36,588 nucleotides of DNA from positions 1 to 36,588 of the forward strand of contig JAISMC010000186.1 in assembly GCA_031276965.1 (NCBI GenBank), read 5' to 3'. Every line of letters begins with the position of its first letter. Position 1 is the first letter of the stretch. The translations under genes were made by a program, and so were the position numbers. Shown piece after piece: positions 16,010-24,229 of the stretch. The notes under the pieces are model-generated. The model saw only the letters and a list, made by a program, of their open reading frames with translations. It was not told the DNA's origin and searched no databases. The stretch comes from Treponema sp. (lineage in GTDB: Bacteria > Spirochaetota > Spirochaetia > Treponematales > Breznakiellaceae).

Positions 16010-16773
16010 TGACCGGTTCCTGTACGCAGCTCCGCCCTAAAGGCCGGTTGTCCTGTCTCTTTTACACGGCCTTCGCAGGCTGCGGCAAAGGAAACCGCAA
16101 AGGCCGGATCGGACGCGCCGGAAAGCGGGACGGTCCACAGTCCGGTAACTTCGCCGTACTTTACTTCACTCAAGTAGTTTATATCCAGCCTCAATTTATC
16201 CGCCCCTTCAAGGATCTCCGGATCGGTTACGTCCAGAATCCACTGCACATACCGGGTATTGTTAACATGGCCGTTGTAATCTATATCCGAATAGGCGGCC
16301 CGCCGTTCCCCCGCCGGAACAAGCCCGTCCCTGGCGTTAAGCCCCGCTCCGCCGCCGGGCAGGGCATCGAGCCCGTCGTTCCTGGGGAACCCCTCCACTG
16401 CCTGCTGGGGCCGCAGGGGCCGCCGTTTTACCATATCCAGGATAAGCCAGCCGCTTCTGCCCCGGACGGCGGGTTTACCCGATTCATCCAGGATGTCATA
16501 ATCCCTCAGGGCAAAAAGTTTTTCCGTCCCCCGGGGCCAGCTTCGTACGGTAATGGTCTCCCCGTACCGGGGACGGCGTTCAAAAAGGACCGATATCCTG
16601 GAAAGAACCCACACCTGACCGCTTGAGGCCATGGCGTTCCGCCCGACCCCCAGCTGTTCGGCATGGCTTATCGCCGCCTCCTGAAAAAAATCGAAAGTCG
16701 CATTTAAAGTCAAACGATCCGACCGGTCAATACCCCCAAAACGCAGGGGAAATGTTTCCTGCCAAATATCCAT
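16006..16773 (-). CDS. Acyl-ACP thioesterase (FatA/FatB family)
   Basis: A 255-residue double hot-dog enzyme that hydrolyses acyl-acyl-carrier protein to free fatty acid. The first hot-dog opens with LRFGGIDRSDRLTLNATFDFFQEAA and contains WVLSRISVLF. The second has YSDIDYNGHVNNTRYVQWI (catalytic Asp/Asn/His region) and LDINYLSEVKYGE, where the bacterial family has Glu in place of the plant Cys region. It is the first gene of the operon thioesterase-metF-sirtuin. The start has AAGGAA upstream. The promoter was not clearly identified in the 165-base gap upstream, which contains a dispersed repeat (16868-16908). Confidence 0.9.
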   Translation of the reverse strand: MDIWQETFPLRFGGIDRSDRLTLNATFDFFQEAAISHAEQLGVGRNAMASSGQVWVLSRISVLFERRPRYGETITVRSWPRGTEKLFALRDYDILDESGKPAVRGRSGWLILDMVKRRPLRPQQAVEGFPRNDGLDALPGGGAGLNARDGLVPAGERRAAYSDIDYNGHVNNTRYVQWILDVTDPEILEGADKLRLDINYLSEVKYGEVTGLWTVPLSGASDPAFAVSFAAACEGRVKETGQPAFRAELRTGTGQ

Positions 16774-16867
16774 TCCGGAATTCCTTTTCCCGGTGAGTGT
16801 ATCCTTAAAAGGTAAAAAAGACTAGCCTGTAAAAAACGCCGGATAAACCCGCCGCAAATCAGCGCCC

Positions 16868-16908
16868 TGCGGTATCTTAAGCATTATGTTGCCCGGATCG
16901 GAGGCTCG
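16868..16908 (+). repeat. Dispersed 41-bp intergenic repeat, copy 1
   Basis: This copy matches 36494-36534 at 35 of 41 positions by eye, including an exact 15-base core TGCGGTATCTTAAGC and an exact 3' end CGGAGGCTCG. It lies in the gap between the thioesterase and Crp/Fnr genes. Unlike copy 2 it lacks the upstream GCCTCCGC arm that would fold it into a cruciform. Confidence 0.75.
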
Positions 16909-16938
16909 ACGGGGTACCGGAACCGGCCTGCAAAAAAT

Positions 16939-17646
16939 TCAATCCGTCCTTTTCAGCGTAAAGCGGTTCCCCGCAAACATCAGTATCCCGTCTTTTTGCA
17001 TGCGTCCCAGTTCCGAAGACATGGCGCTGCGATCGACGGCAAGGTAATCCGCTAAATCCTGACGCTTAAAGGGAATCGTAAAAGTACTGCTTTTTGCCTT
17101 AAGGGCCTCGGCGGACAAATAGGCAAGCAGCTTCTTCCTGGTACTGCGCCGGCTGAGATACTCCAGCTTTTGCACAAGCGCCGTATTCCGCTTTGCCAGG
17201 TTTCCCAGCATATTGCGGATCAGCCTGGCATGAAAAGAACAGGACGGTGAACAGGATGCGGCGATCCTGCCGCCGTCAATCAGCAGCGCCCCGGAATCCT
17301 CCGCTGCCGTAACGCTTACCGGGAACCGGCCGCATCCCCCCAAGGCAAAGGCCGCTCCGAATAAACCAAAGGGGTTTATCCGTTCCAGTATGTTCCGGTT
17401 TCCCCAGAAATCTTCCTGAATCACCAGGAGGCTTCCCGACAGGAGAACCCCAAAATACCGCGGTTCTTCACCCTGCATAAAAACAAAACTGTCTCTGCCA
17501 TATTTTTTCTTCCGGGCCCCCAGGCAATCCAGCAGCCTGCAGAGTTCACCGGGATCGATGCCGTCAAACAGGGAACAGTCCCCAGGAAGGGCTGCCCATT
17601 TTTTAAGAAAGGACGGCGTTTCACGGGCGGGCGCTTTTTTTCGCAT
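16939..17646 (-). CDS. Crp/Fnr-family transcriptional regulator
   Basis: A 235-residue regulator with an N-terminal cyclic-nucleotide-binding-like domain (about 25-135) and a C-terminal winged helix (about 155-235; FKRQDLADYLAVDRSAMSSELGRM). The loop that holds cAMP in CRP (GEL...RSA) is not conserved here; it reads FGAAFALGGCGRF. A different effector is therefore likely. A Cys pair in SCSPSCSFH and other cysteines (GGCG, C24, C36, C41) could serve redox, Fe-S or haem sensing (inference). It is divergent from a ferredoxin-like gene, an arrangement often seen beside hybrid-cluster protein (hcp) genes. The palindrome at 17659-17674 is only 12 bases upstream of its ATG, which suggests autoregulation. 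Confidence 0.9.
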   Translation of the reverse strand: MRKKAPARETPSFLKKWAALPGDCSLFDGIDPGELCRLLDCLGARKKKYGRDSFVFMQGEEPRYFGVLLSGSLLVIQEDFWGNRNILERINPFGLFGAAFALGGCGRFPVSVTAAEDSGALLIDGGRIAASCSPSCSFHARLIRNMLGNLAKRNTALVQKLEYLSRRSTRKKLLAYLSAEALKAKSSTFTIPFKRQDLADYLAVDRSAMSSELGRMQKDGILMFAGNRFTLKRTD

Positions 17647-17658
17647 ATTTTCCTATTT

Positions 17659-17674
17659 TGTTGTAAATACAACA
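17659..17674. promoter_or_regulatory. Candidate Crp/Fnr-family operator
   Basis: TGTTGTAAATACAACA has perfect 7-base inverted arms around AA. It lies between the divergent regulator and ferredoxin genes. Its centre (17666.5) is 41 bases upstream of the start predicted from a TATATT -10 box at 17695-17700, the class II activator geometry for the ferredoxin gene. For the regulator gene it would act as an autoregulatory site. Confidence 0.65.
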
Positions 17675-17694
17675 GTATTTTTCATGTACTCCAA

Positions 17695-17700
17695 TATATT
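17695..17700 (+). promoter_or_regulatory. Candidate -10 box for the ferredoxin-like gene
   Basis: TATATT has no convincing -35 box, which is usual for activator-dependent promoters. Its spacing from the palindrome at 17659-17674 fits activation from -41.5. Confidence 0.45.
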
Positions 17701-17735
17701 TGAACTATCAAGTCTATGTCCATAGGGAGGATGTT

Positions 17736-18401
17736 ATGATACGAAAAATAATCAAAATAGATGAAGAACGGTGCAGCGGCTGCGGACTCTGCGCGGAAGC
17801 CTGCCACGAGCAGGCTATCGGCATGGTGAAGGGTAAAGCAAAGCTGTTACGGGATGATTACTGCGACGGCCTGGGAAACTGCCTTCCCGCCTGTCCCGCC
17901 GGCGCCATCAGCTTCGAGGAACGGGAAGCGGCGGCCTTTAAGGGGGAGACAGTAAAAACAAAAACCGGCGGCGGTCAAGCGCAGCCCCCTGAAAAACCGG
18001 AACCGGCGCTTATCCCGGCAAGGCAGGGCCGGAGCCAGCTGAATCAGTGGCCAATCCAGATAAAGCTGGTTCCGGTAAAGGCCCCTTACTTTGATAACGC
18101 CCAGCTTTTAATCGCCGCGGACTGTACCGCCTATGCCTGCGGCAGCTTTCATGAAGAATTTATGAGGAATAAGATCACGCTTATAGGCTGTCCAAAACTG
18201 GACAACGCCGATTACAGCGAAAAACTCAGCGCCATTCTGCAGAACAGCAGCATCAAGTCACTGACCGTGATCCGCATGGAGGTTCCCTGCTGCCGGGGCA
18301 TTAAAGCAGCAGCGGCGGCGGCGTTAAAAAATTCCGGCAAAATAATCCCCTGGCGGACGCTTGTTATTTCAACCGGAGGAGAAGTACTGGAGGATTCCTG
18401 A
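17736..18401 (+). CDS. 4Fe-4S ferredoxin-domain protein
   Basis: A 221-residue protein with an N-terminal 2x[4Fe-4S] ferredoxin domain. The first site is CSGCGLCAEAC, and the second is in YCDGLGNCLPACPAGAI. A linker (about 70-105) precedes a C-terminal domain with further cysteines (ADCTAYACGSFH, IGCPKLD and EVPCCRG) that may bind another cluster or accept electrons. Proteins of this build are commonly encoded beside a Crp/Fnr regulator and Hcp; no hcp is present here. The start is the ATG at 17736, with AGGGAGG five bases before it. The ATG at 17731 is out of frame. It is probably controlled by the divergent regulator, and its redox partner is unknown. Confidence 0.85.
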   Translation: MIRKIIKIDEERCSGCGLCAEACHEQAIGMVKGKAKLLRDDYCDGLGNCLPACPAGAISFEEREAAAFKGETVKTKTGGGQAQPPEKPEPALIPARQGRSQLNQWPIQIKLVPVKAPYFDNAQLLIAADCTAYACGSFHEEFMRNKITLIGCPKLDNADYSEKLSAILQNSSIKSLTVIRMEVPCCRGIKAAAAAALKNSGKIIPWRTLVISTGGEVLEDS

Positions 18402-18462
18402 CAACCCGGATACGGCGTTGTTACCCTTGGGGAATGAAGGACAAGTGTGATAGTATTCTCCC

Positions 18463-21400
18463 ATGACCACTAGGGAACGGCTGGACCGGATAGCAGCGGA
18501 ACGAATACTCATCCTCGACGGCGCCATGGGCACCATGATTCAGCAATTTAAACTGACGGAAAAAGATTTCCGCGGACGCCGTTTTGCGGACCATCCTGCC
18601 GCCCTTGAGGGGTGCAATGATGCGCTCTGTCTTGCCAGCCCCTGGGTCATCAGTGGAATCCACGAAGCCTACCTCCGGTCAGGGGCGGATATCATCGAAA
18701 CCTGCAGCTTCAACTCCACTTCAATTTCCCTGGCCGATTACGGCCTGGAGGATCTGGCCTATGAATTAAGCGCCGCCGCCGCATCCATAGCCCGGAAATC
18801 GGCGGATAAATTTTCCACCTCCGAAAAACCCCGTTTTGTGGCGGGCAGCATGGGCCCCACCTCCAAAAGCGCCAGCATTTCCCCGGATATGGATGATCCC
18901 GGCTGCCGGAATGTCTCCTGGGATGAGTTGGAAGCGGCCTACTATGACAACGCCCGGGGACTTCTGGACGGCGGCGCGGACATACTTCTTATCGAAACGG
19001 TCTTCGATACCCTCAACGCCAAGGCGGCAATCGCCGCTGTGGAACGGCTTCAGGAGGAGCGCCGCCGCCAGGGACTGGCCGAAGCGCCGCTGATGATCTC
19101 CGCTACCGTTTCCGATGCCGCCGGGCGGCTTCTCTCCGGGCAGACCGTGGAAGCCTTTTGCGTATCGGTGCTCCACGCCCGGCCCTGGTCCCTGGGACTT
19201 AACTGTTCCCTCGGGGCGGAAAAGCTCAAACCCTGCCTTGCGGATCTTTCCCGGGCCGCTCCCTGTCTGATCAGCGCCCATCCCAATGCGGGGATGCCTA
19301 ACCAGTTTGGCGAATATGATGAAAACCCCATATCCATGGCAGCCCAGATAGAGGAGTACATGGACGAGGGTTTGATAAACATTGCCGGCGGCTGCTGCGG
19401 TTCCACCCCTGCGCACATCGCCGTCATCGCCGCCCGCGCTCAGTCCCACAAGCCCCGGACGCCGCCGGAACGAAGTGGAACCTTTCTCGCCGGACTTGAA
19501 ACTCTGCGTATCGGCGGTCCTGCGGGTTTTACCGATGCGGGGGAGCGGACCAATGTTGCGGGAAGCCGGAAATTTCTCCGCCTCATCAAAGAAGAAAAAT
19601 ATGCCGAGGCCCTGACCATAGCCAGGGAGATGATAGAAAACGGCGCCTCAATCATTGATGTCTGTATGGACGATGCCCTGCTGGATGCAAAGACCGCCAT
19701 GGTCCGCTTCCTCAACATGGCCCTCTCGGACCCGGATATCGCCAGAGTTCCGGTGATGATAGACAGTTCCCGCTGGGAAGTAATCGAGGCGGCCCTGAAA
19801 TGTATCCAGGGGAAAAGCCTGGTCAATTCCATCAGCCTGAAAGAAGGAGAAGATGAATTCCTCCGCCGGGCCGCCCTGGCCCGGCATTACGGCGCAGCGG
19901 TGGTGGTGATGCTCTTTGACGAAGCGGGCCAGGCCGCAGATTACGAGCGGAAAATTGAAACCGCCCGCCGGTCCTGGGAGCTTTTGACCGGAAATGGTTT
20001 TCCTCCCGGGGATATTGTCTTTGATCCTAATGTGCTTACCGTCGCCACAGGCATGGCGGAGCATGATTCTTACGGCCTTGACTTCATCCGGGCCTGCCGC
20101 TGGATCAAGGAACATTGTCCGGGGGCGCAGATATCCGGAGGAGTCTCAAATCTGTCCTTCAGCTTCCGCGGAAACGAACCGGTCCGGGAGGCCCTGCATT
20201 CAGTCTTCCTCAAGCATGCCATAGACGCGGGGCTCGCTATGGCTATCGTAAATCCCGCCTCCCTTCTTCCCTACGACGATGTAGACAGAACCCTGCGGGA
20301 CGCCGCGGAGGACGTGGTCCTTAACCGGAAGGGCGGAACCGCGGAGCGGCTTCTTGTCCTGGCGGAAAAGACCATGGCCAAAACAGGAGAAACGGAGGCG
20401 GCGCTTTCGGCCTCGCAGTGGCGTTCCCGGAACGCCGAAGACCGTATCGTCTACGCCATGATCAAAGGCATAGACGACTATATAGAAGCGGATGTGCTGG
20501 AACTGCGGAAAAGTTTCCGGCGTTCCCTGGAAATTGTGGAGGGCCCCTTGATGAAGGGGATGTATGAAGTGGGCGACCGCTTCGGCGCGGGAAAGATGTT
20601 CCTTCCCCAGGTGATCCGCGCCGCCAGGGTAATGAAAAAGGCGGTGGCCGTTCTGGAACCTTTTATTGAGGAGGAAAAGACTGCCGCTTTGCGGGAAGAT
20701 CCGCGGACTGCGGCGGGAAACGGCGCTGTGCTCCTTGCCACGGTAAAGGGAGATGTCCATGATATCGGTAAAAATATTGTAGGGGTGGTGCTGGGCTGCA
20801 ACGGTTACCGGATCTTGGATTTAGGCGTGATGATTCCGGCGGAGACCATCATTAATGCTGCGGAAAAAGAACGGGTTGGCGCTGTAGGTCTTTCCGGACT
20901 TATTACCCCTTCGCTGGACGAAATGATCCGTACCGCCGCCGCCATGGAGAGCCGGGGCCTCCGCATTCCCCTGCTTATTGGCGGAGCCGCTACCAGCCTT
21001 GCCCATACGGCGCTGAAGATAGCGCCCGCCTATTCCGGGCCGGTGGTCTATGTCCGGGATGCAAGCCAATGTCCCGGGGCGGTCCGTTCCCTTTTCTCTG
21101 ATACAGAGCGGCCCCGCTTTCTGGAAACCCTGGAGGAACATTACCGGGAAGCCGCCGAACGGCACGTCTCCATACAATCCAAACTGGAACTGCTTCCCCT
21201 GGAAGAGGCCCGAAAAAACAGAATCTCCCCGGCGGAAGTTCCGGCTCCGAAGGTCCGGGAAATCATTGAATTGGGGGACTATCCCTTGGAGCGGATTATT
21301 CCCCTGATCGACTGGCAGGCCTTTTTATATACCTGGAATTTAAATGTCAGCGGAACCCCGGAAGCCGCCGGTGAAAAAGCAAAACTGCTGGAAGACGCCC

Positions 21401-22134
21401 GGTCCGCGCTGGATCGTATCGTTTCCGGGGAAACGCCGCTTCGTCTCGGGGGAACTCTGGGATTCTTTCCCGCCCGGTCCGATGGGGATGATGTGATTCT
21501 GTACGATCCGGCGCAGAACAGGAAAAGCGCCGGTACGGAAATTGCCCGTTTTTCGTTTCTTCGGAACCAGACAAAAAAACGGGCCGGAGGCGCTAATCTT
21601 TGTCTTGCCGACTTTACCGGCGCAGACTCCGGCGGCTGGATAGGCCTCTTCGTCCTCAGCGCGGGATTCGGCCTAAAAGAAGCGGAAGCGGAATACCGGA
21701 AACGGGGCGATGATTACGGAGCCCTGCTTCTGTCCAGCCTTGCCAATACGCTGGCGGAGGCCTTCTCAGAGGAGGTTCACCGGCGGGTCCGCCTTGAATG
21801 GTGGGGTTACGCCCCGGAGGAAAAACTTTCGGCGGAGGATTTGGTAAAGGGAACCTATAAAGGGATACGTCCCGCCTTCGGCTACCCCGCCTGTCCCGAT
21901 CATGAGGACAAACGTACCGTTTTTAAGCTGCTAGAAGCCCAGAAACGGTGCGGCGCAGCATTAACCGAATCCGCCATGATCATCCCCGCCGCTTCGGTGT
22001 GCGGCATGTACCTGGCCCATCCTTCGGCCTGCTATTTTGGAACCGGCTCGATCGGGGAAGATCAGCTTGCCGATTGGGCCTCCCGCAAGGGAATCGGCGC
22101 AGAAGAGGCCCGGCGGCGCATAGGACGAATCTAA
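18463..22134 (+). CDS. metH: Cobalamin-dependent methionine synthase MetH
   Basis: 1223 residues, full length. The homocysteine-binding domain (about 1-330) has LDGAMGTMIQ and zinc ligands in NCSLG and GGCCGSTP. The pterin-binding domain spans about 350-640. The B12 cap and Rossmann domain (about 650-900) contain DVHDIGKNI (about 763-771), whose His is the lower cobalt ligand. The C-terminal reactivation domain (about 920-1223) has GYPACPDHEDK and the SACYFGTG region. It transfers methyl from 5-methyl-THF to homocysteine, using the product of the metF at 15206-16009. The 61-base gap upstream is too short for a B12 or SAM riboswitch. No clear ribosome site precedes the ATG, so the transcript may be nearly leaderless. 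Confidence 0.97.
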   Translation: MTTRERLDRIAAERILILDGAMGTMIQQFKLTEKDFRGRRFADHPAALEGCNDALCLASPWVISGIHEAYLRSGADIIETCSFNSTSISLADYGLEDLAYELSAAAASIARKSADKFSTSEKPRFVAGSMGPTSKSASISPDMDDPGCRNVSWDELEAAYYDNARGLLDGGADILLIETVFDTLNAKAAIAAVERLQEERRRQGLAEAPLMISATVSDAAGRLLSGQTVEAFCVSVLHARPWSLGLNCSLGAEKLKPCLADLSRAAPCLISAHPNAGMPNQFGEYDENPISMAAQIEEYMDEGLINIAGGCCGSTPAHIAVIAARAQSHKPRTPPERSGTFLAGLETLRIGGPAGFTDAGERTNVAGSRKFLRLIKEEKYAEALTIAREMIENGASIIDVCMDDALLDAKTAMVRFLNMALSDPDIARVPVMIDSSRWEVIEAALKCIQGKSLVNSISLKEGEDEFLRRAALARHYGAAVVVMLFDEAGQAADYERKIETARRSWELLTGNGFPPGDIVFDPNVLTVATGMAEHDSYGLDFIRACRWIKEHCPGAQISGGVSNLSFSFRGNEPVREALHSVFLKHAIDAGLAMAIVNPASLLPYDDVDRTLRDAAEDVVLNRKGGTAERLLVLAEKTMAKTGETEAALSASQWRSRNAEDRIVYAMIKGIDDYIEADVLELRKSFRRSLEIVEGPLMKGMYEVGDRFGAGKMFLPQVIRAARVMKKAVAVLEPFIEEEKTAALREDPRTAAGNGAVLLATVKGDVHDIGKNIVGVVLGCNGYRILDLGVMIPAETIINAAEKERVGAVGLSGLITPSLDEMIRTAAAMESRGLRIPLLIGGAATSLAHTALKIAPAYSGPVVYVRDASQCPGAVRSLFSDTERPRFLETLEEHYREAAERHVSIQSKLELLPLEEARKNRISPAEVPAPKVREIIELGDYPLERIIPLIDWQAFLYTWNLNVSGTPEAAGEKAKLLEDARSALDRIVSGETPLRLGGTLGFFPARSDGDDVILYDPAQNRKSAGTEIARFSFLRNQTKKRAGGANLCLADFTGADSGGWIGLFVLSAGFGLKEAEAEYRKRGDDYGALLLSSLANTLAEAFSEEVHRRVRLEWWGYAPEEKLSAEDLVKGTYKGIRPAFGYPACPDHEDKRTVFKLLEAQKRCGAALTESAMIIPAASVCGMYLAHPSACYFGTGSIGEDQLADWASRKGIGAEEARRRIGRI

Positions 22135-22148
22135 TCCGCCGCGGGGCC

Positions 22149-24227
22149 TTAAGCTCCACTCGCCCGCCGCCGCTTCATCACATCCTTAAAAAGCGTTTCC
22201 GTATCGATTCTGGTATCCACCCCAAAGAGGGGCTTAATTCCTTCGCCGTTTACGCTGCGGAACAAAGGGCCGGGCCGGTCGCTGTAGGCCCAGCTGTTCT
22301 CATTGTTCACCAGATAATCCAGCACTGTAACAACCGCCAGAGTAAAAAAGATAAGGGACGCATTGTTTTTTCTCTTTCCGGAAAGAAGCATATCCAGCCG
22401 TCTGGAAACCGGATTCGGCACCTGAAAAACATAGGGATCCCAGGGGTTATCAATCCCATCACAGGGGGCCTGTGCATCGGCGCCGCCCAGCTTGTTTCCC
22501 TGTTCTATACCCGCAGCTACGGCGGTAAGGTACTTGCGCAGCTTCCTGAATTCGGGATATAGGGCGATGATGTCCTTTTTCTGGAAGGGCGGCGGAAAGG
22601 TAGAATCAAACTTATAGTAGGGCAGAAAATGAAGCCGCTTGGCCCAGTACAGCTCATTTAAAATCCGCCGGACATAGTTGGAGGTACGGGACTCGCTGGA
22701 ACTATCCAGGATACGGCAGTACTCTACAAGCCGGGGCAGGTACTCCTTTTCAAAGCTGTTCTCTATGTAGCTGTGCCAGTTGTTCTGTATGTCCCCCAGC
22801 CCGTCATTGACCCGGTCCGGGTTGCCGTCGGCGCCGATAACGGTTCCAAAACTTACATAGCGGAGCCCGAAAAAAAGCTCCTCGATAATCCGCATCAGCA
22901 CCGCAATCTGCTGAAGGGGATCCGTAGGGGCCAGCAATTCATAACCCTTCCTCAAACCGAAGACATCAAAAAAATAAGGGTAAAGATCCGGGTAGAATGA
23001 AAACCGGTCCCAGCCTGCCTTAGGGAAAAGGGCCTCCAGGGTCTGCAGCCCCCGGTCCACCGCCTTCTTTTCCGTTTCCTGGGTAAGCCGCTTTGCCCGC
23101 TGTTCTTCGGTTTCGGGATCATCCTCTTCATCCTGGGAAGGAGCCTCCTCCCCGGCTTCCGGCGTTTCTTCCTTCTGTTCACCTTCAGCGGGGGCCTTTA
23201 CCGTACTTACGGCGGAAGGATAAAGCTGATTTTCCTCGGCAACGTTCAAAAAAGCGATAAACCGGTTTCTGCGTTCCATGAAGAAAAGTTCATAGGGAAG
23301 CCACCGGTCAGAGAGGGTCTTAAGCAGCAGAGGATAGAGTAAATAATGTACATCCCTGCGGATTACCCCCAAAGAAGAAAGGGCGGCGCGGATAAGTTCC
23401 TGGTACTTATCTTTCGCCGCTTCGTTGGGATTTTCCAGATAGAGAATTTTATAGATCAGTTTGTAGGATTCCTTGATGTGAGTATCCGGGTCCAGATGTT
23501 CCAGGATAAAGAGGGGCTTATATACCGCCCGGAGTATATCCGCAAAATCACTTACCTTGGCCTGCCGGGGCCGGGCTTGTATTCTGGCCAGATCCTCGGC
23601 AATTCGTTCAATGTTCCAATACCGGATGGTATCCAAAACGGAAAAGGCCAAAGGTGAAGTTTTACGAAGCCGTTCATTGCGCCGCAGATTGTTTCGGGGG
23701 AAAAGGGTCCTGGTGGAAGTTACCAAAAGTTCTATCCGCTTGTAGTAATCGTTCATTCGTTTGGTTACAAAAGCGGGACTGACATAATCCACAATATCCC
23801 CGAAGATGGAGATCATCGAATAAAAAACCTGACCTGAAGTTTTAATATCGAATTCAGTCTGGCCGGCATAACGGTCCATTTTAACCCGTTCCCGGTAAGA
23901 AGTTTTAACCGGCACTGCAGGATCATCCGAAGGATCATACTTTATCTTGATTTTCTTCTTCTCCGATCCTTCATCCATGGACGCCAGCTCTACCCGGTGT
24001 TTTGGACGGTTCCGGCCTCCCCTGCCGCCCACCATTACATCTACGGTTTCATGCCGGACTTTTGCCCGCTTCTCCGCGGCAATCTGCGATGCGGTTTTTT
24101 CTACCCCCACCTCGCCGCCCAGAATTTGGGCCATGCGTTTGGCTTCTTCGAGATCGAGTTCACCCAGTTTGCTTCTTACCCGGCTCAATTCACCGGGGGC
24201 GTATACCGCCTTCGTTTTTTTCGCCAT
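22149..24227 (-). CDS. Large hypothetical protein (692 residues), unrecognised
   Basis: I do not recognise a domain here. The protein is hydrophilic with no signal peptide or membrane segment, so it is probably cytoplasmic. The N-terminal 110 residues are Lys/Arg-rich (KKKIKIKYDPSDD). The middle is helical, with many aromatic and Arg residues. An acidic low-complexity linker lies at about 342-385, and a tyrosine-rich C-terminal half follows. The ATG at 24225-24227 lies two bases after the upstream DUF2804 stop; a longer frame from 24266 would overlap that gene by 37 bases. The two are therefore very likely co-translated. The coding frame is long and uninterrupted, so the gene is real. It may be lineage-restricted, which I cannot test here. 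Confidence 0.8.
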   Translation of the reverse strand: MAKKTKAVYAPGELSRVRSKLGELDLEEAKRMAQILGGEVGVEKTASQIAAEKRAKVRHETVDVMVGGRGGRNRPKHRVELASMDEGSEKKKIKIKYDPSDDPAVPVKTSYRERVKMDRYAGQTEFDIKTSGQVFYSMISIFGDIVDYVSPAFVTKRMNDYYKRIELLVTSTRTLFPRNNLRRNERLRKTSPLAFSVLDTIRYWNIERIAEDLARIQARPRQAKVSDFADILRAVYKPLFILEHLDPDTHIKESYKLIYKILYLENPNEAAKDKYQELIRAALSSLGVIRRDVHYLLYPLLLKTLSDRWLPYELFFMERRNRFIAFLNVAEENQLYPSAVSTVKAPAEGEQKEETPEAGEEAPSQDEEDDPETEEQRAKRLTQETEKKAVDRGLQTLEALFPKAGWDRFSFYPDLYPYFFDVFGLRKGYELLAPTDPLQQIAVLMRIIEELFFGLRYVSFGTVIGADGNPDRVNDGLGDIQNNWHSYIENSFEKEYLPRLVEYCRILDSSSESRTSNYVRRILNELYWAKRLHFLPYYKFDSTFPPPFQKKDIIALYPEFRKLRKYLTAVAAGIEQGNKLGGADAQAPCDGIDNPWDPYVFQVPNPVSRRLDMLLSGKRKNNASLIFFTLAVVTVLDYLVNNENSWAYSDRPGPLFRSVNGEGIKPLFGVDTRIDTETLFKDVMKRRRASGA

Positions 24228-24229
24228 TT

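Noticed and set aside
16939-17646. cAMP receptor for the CHASE2 cyclase
   Set aside because: The Crp/Fnr protein lacks the GEL...RSA phosphate-binding residues, so it is not likely to bind cAMP.
18402-18462. B12 or SAM riboswitch before metH
   Set aside because: Only 61 bases separate the ferredoxin-like gene from metH, too short for either class, and no B12-box-like motif is seen.
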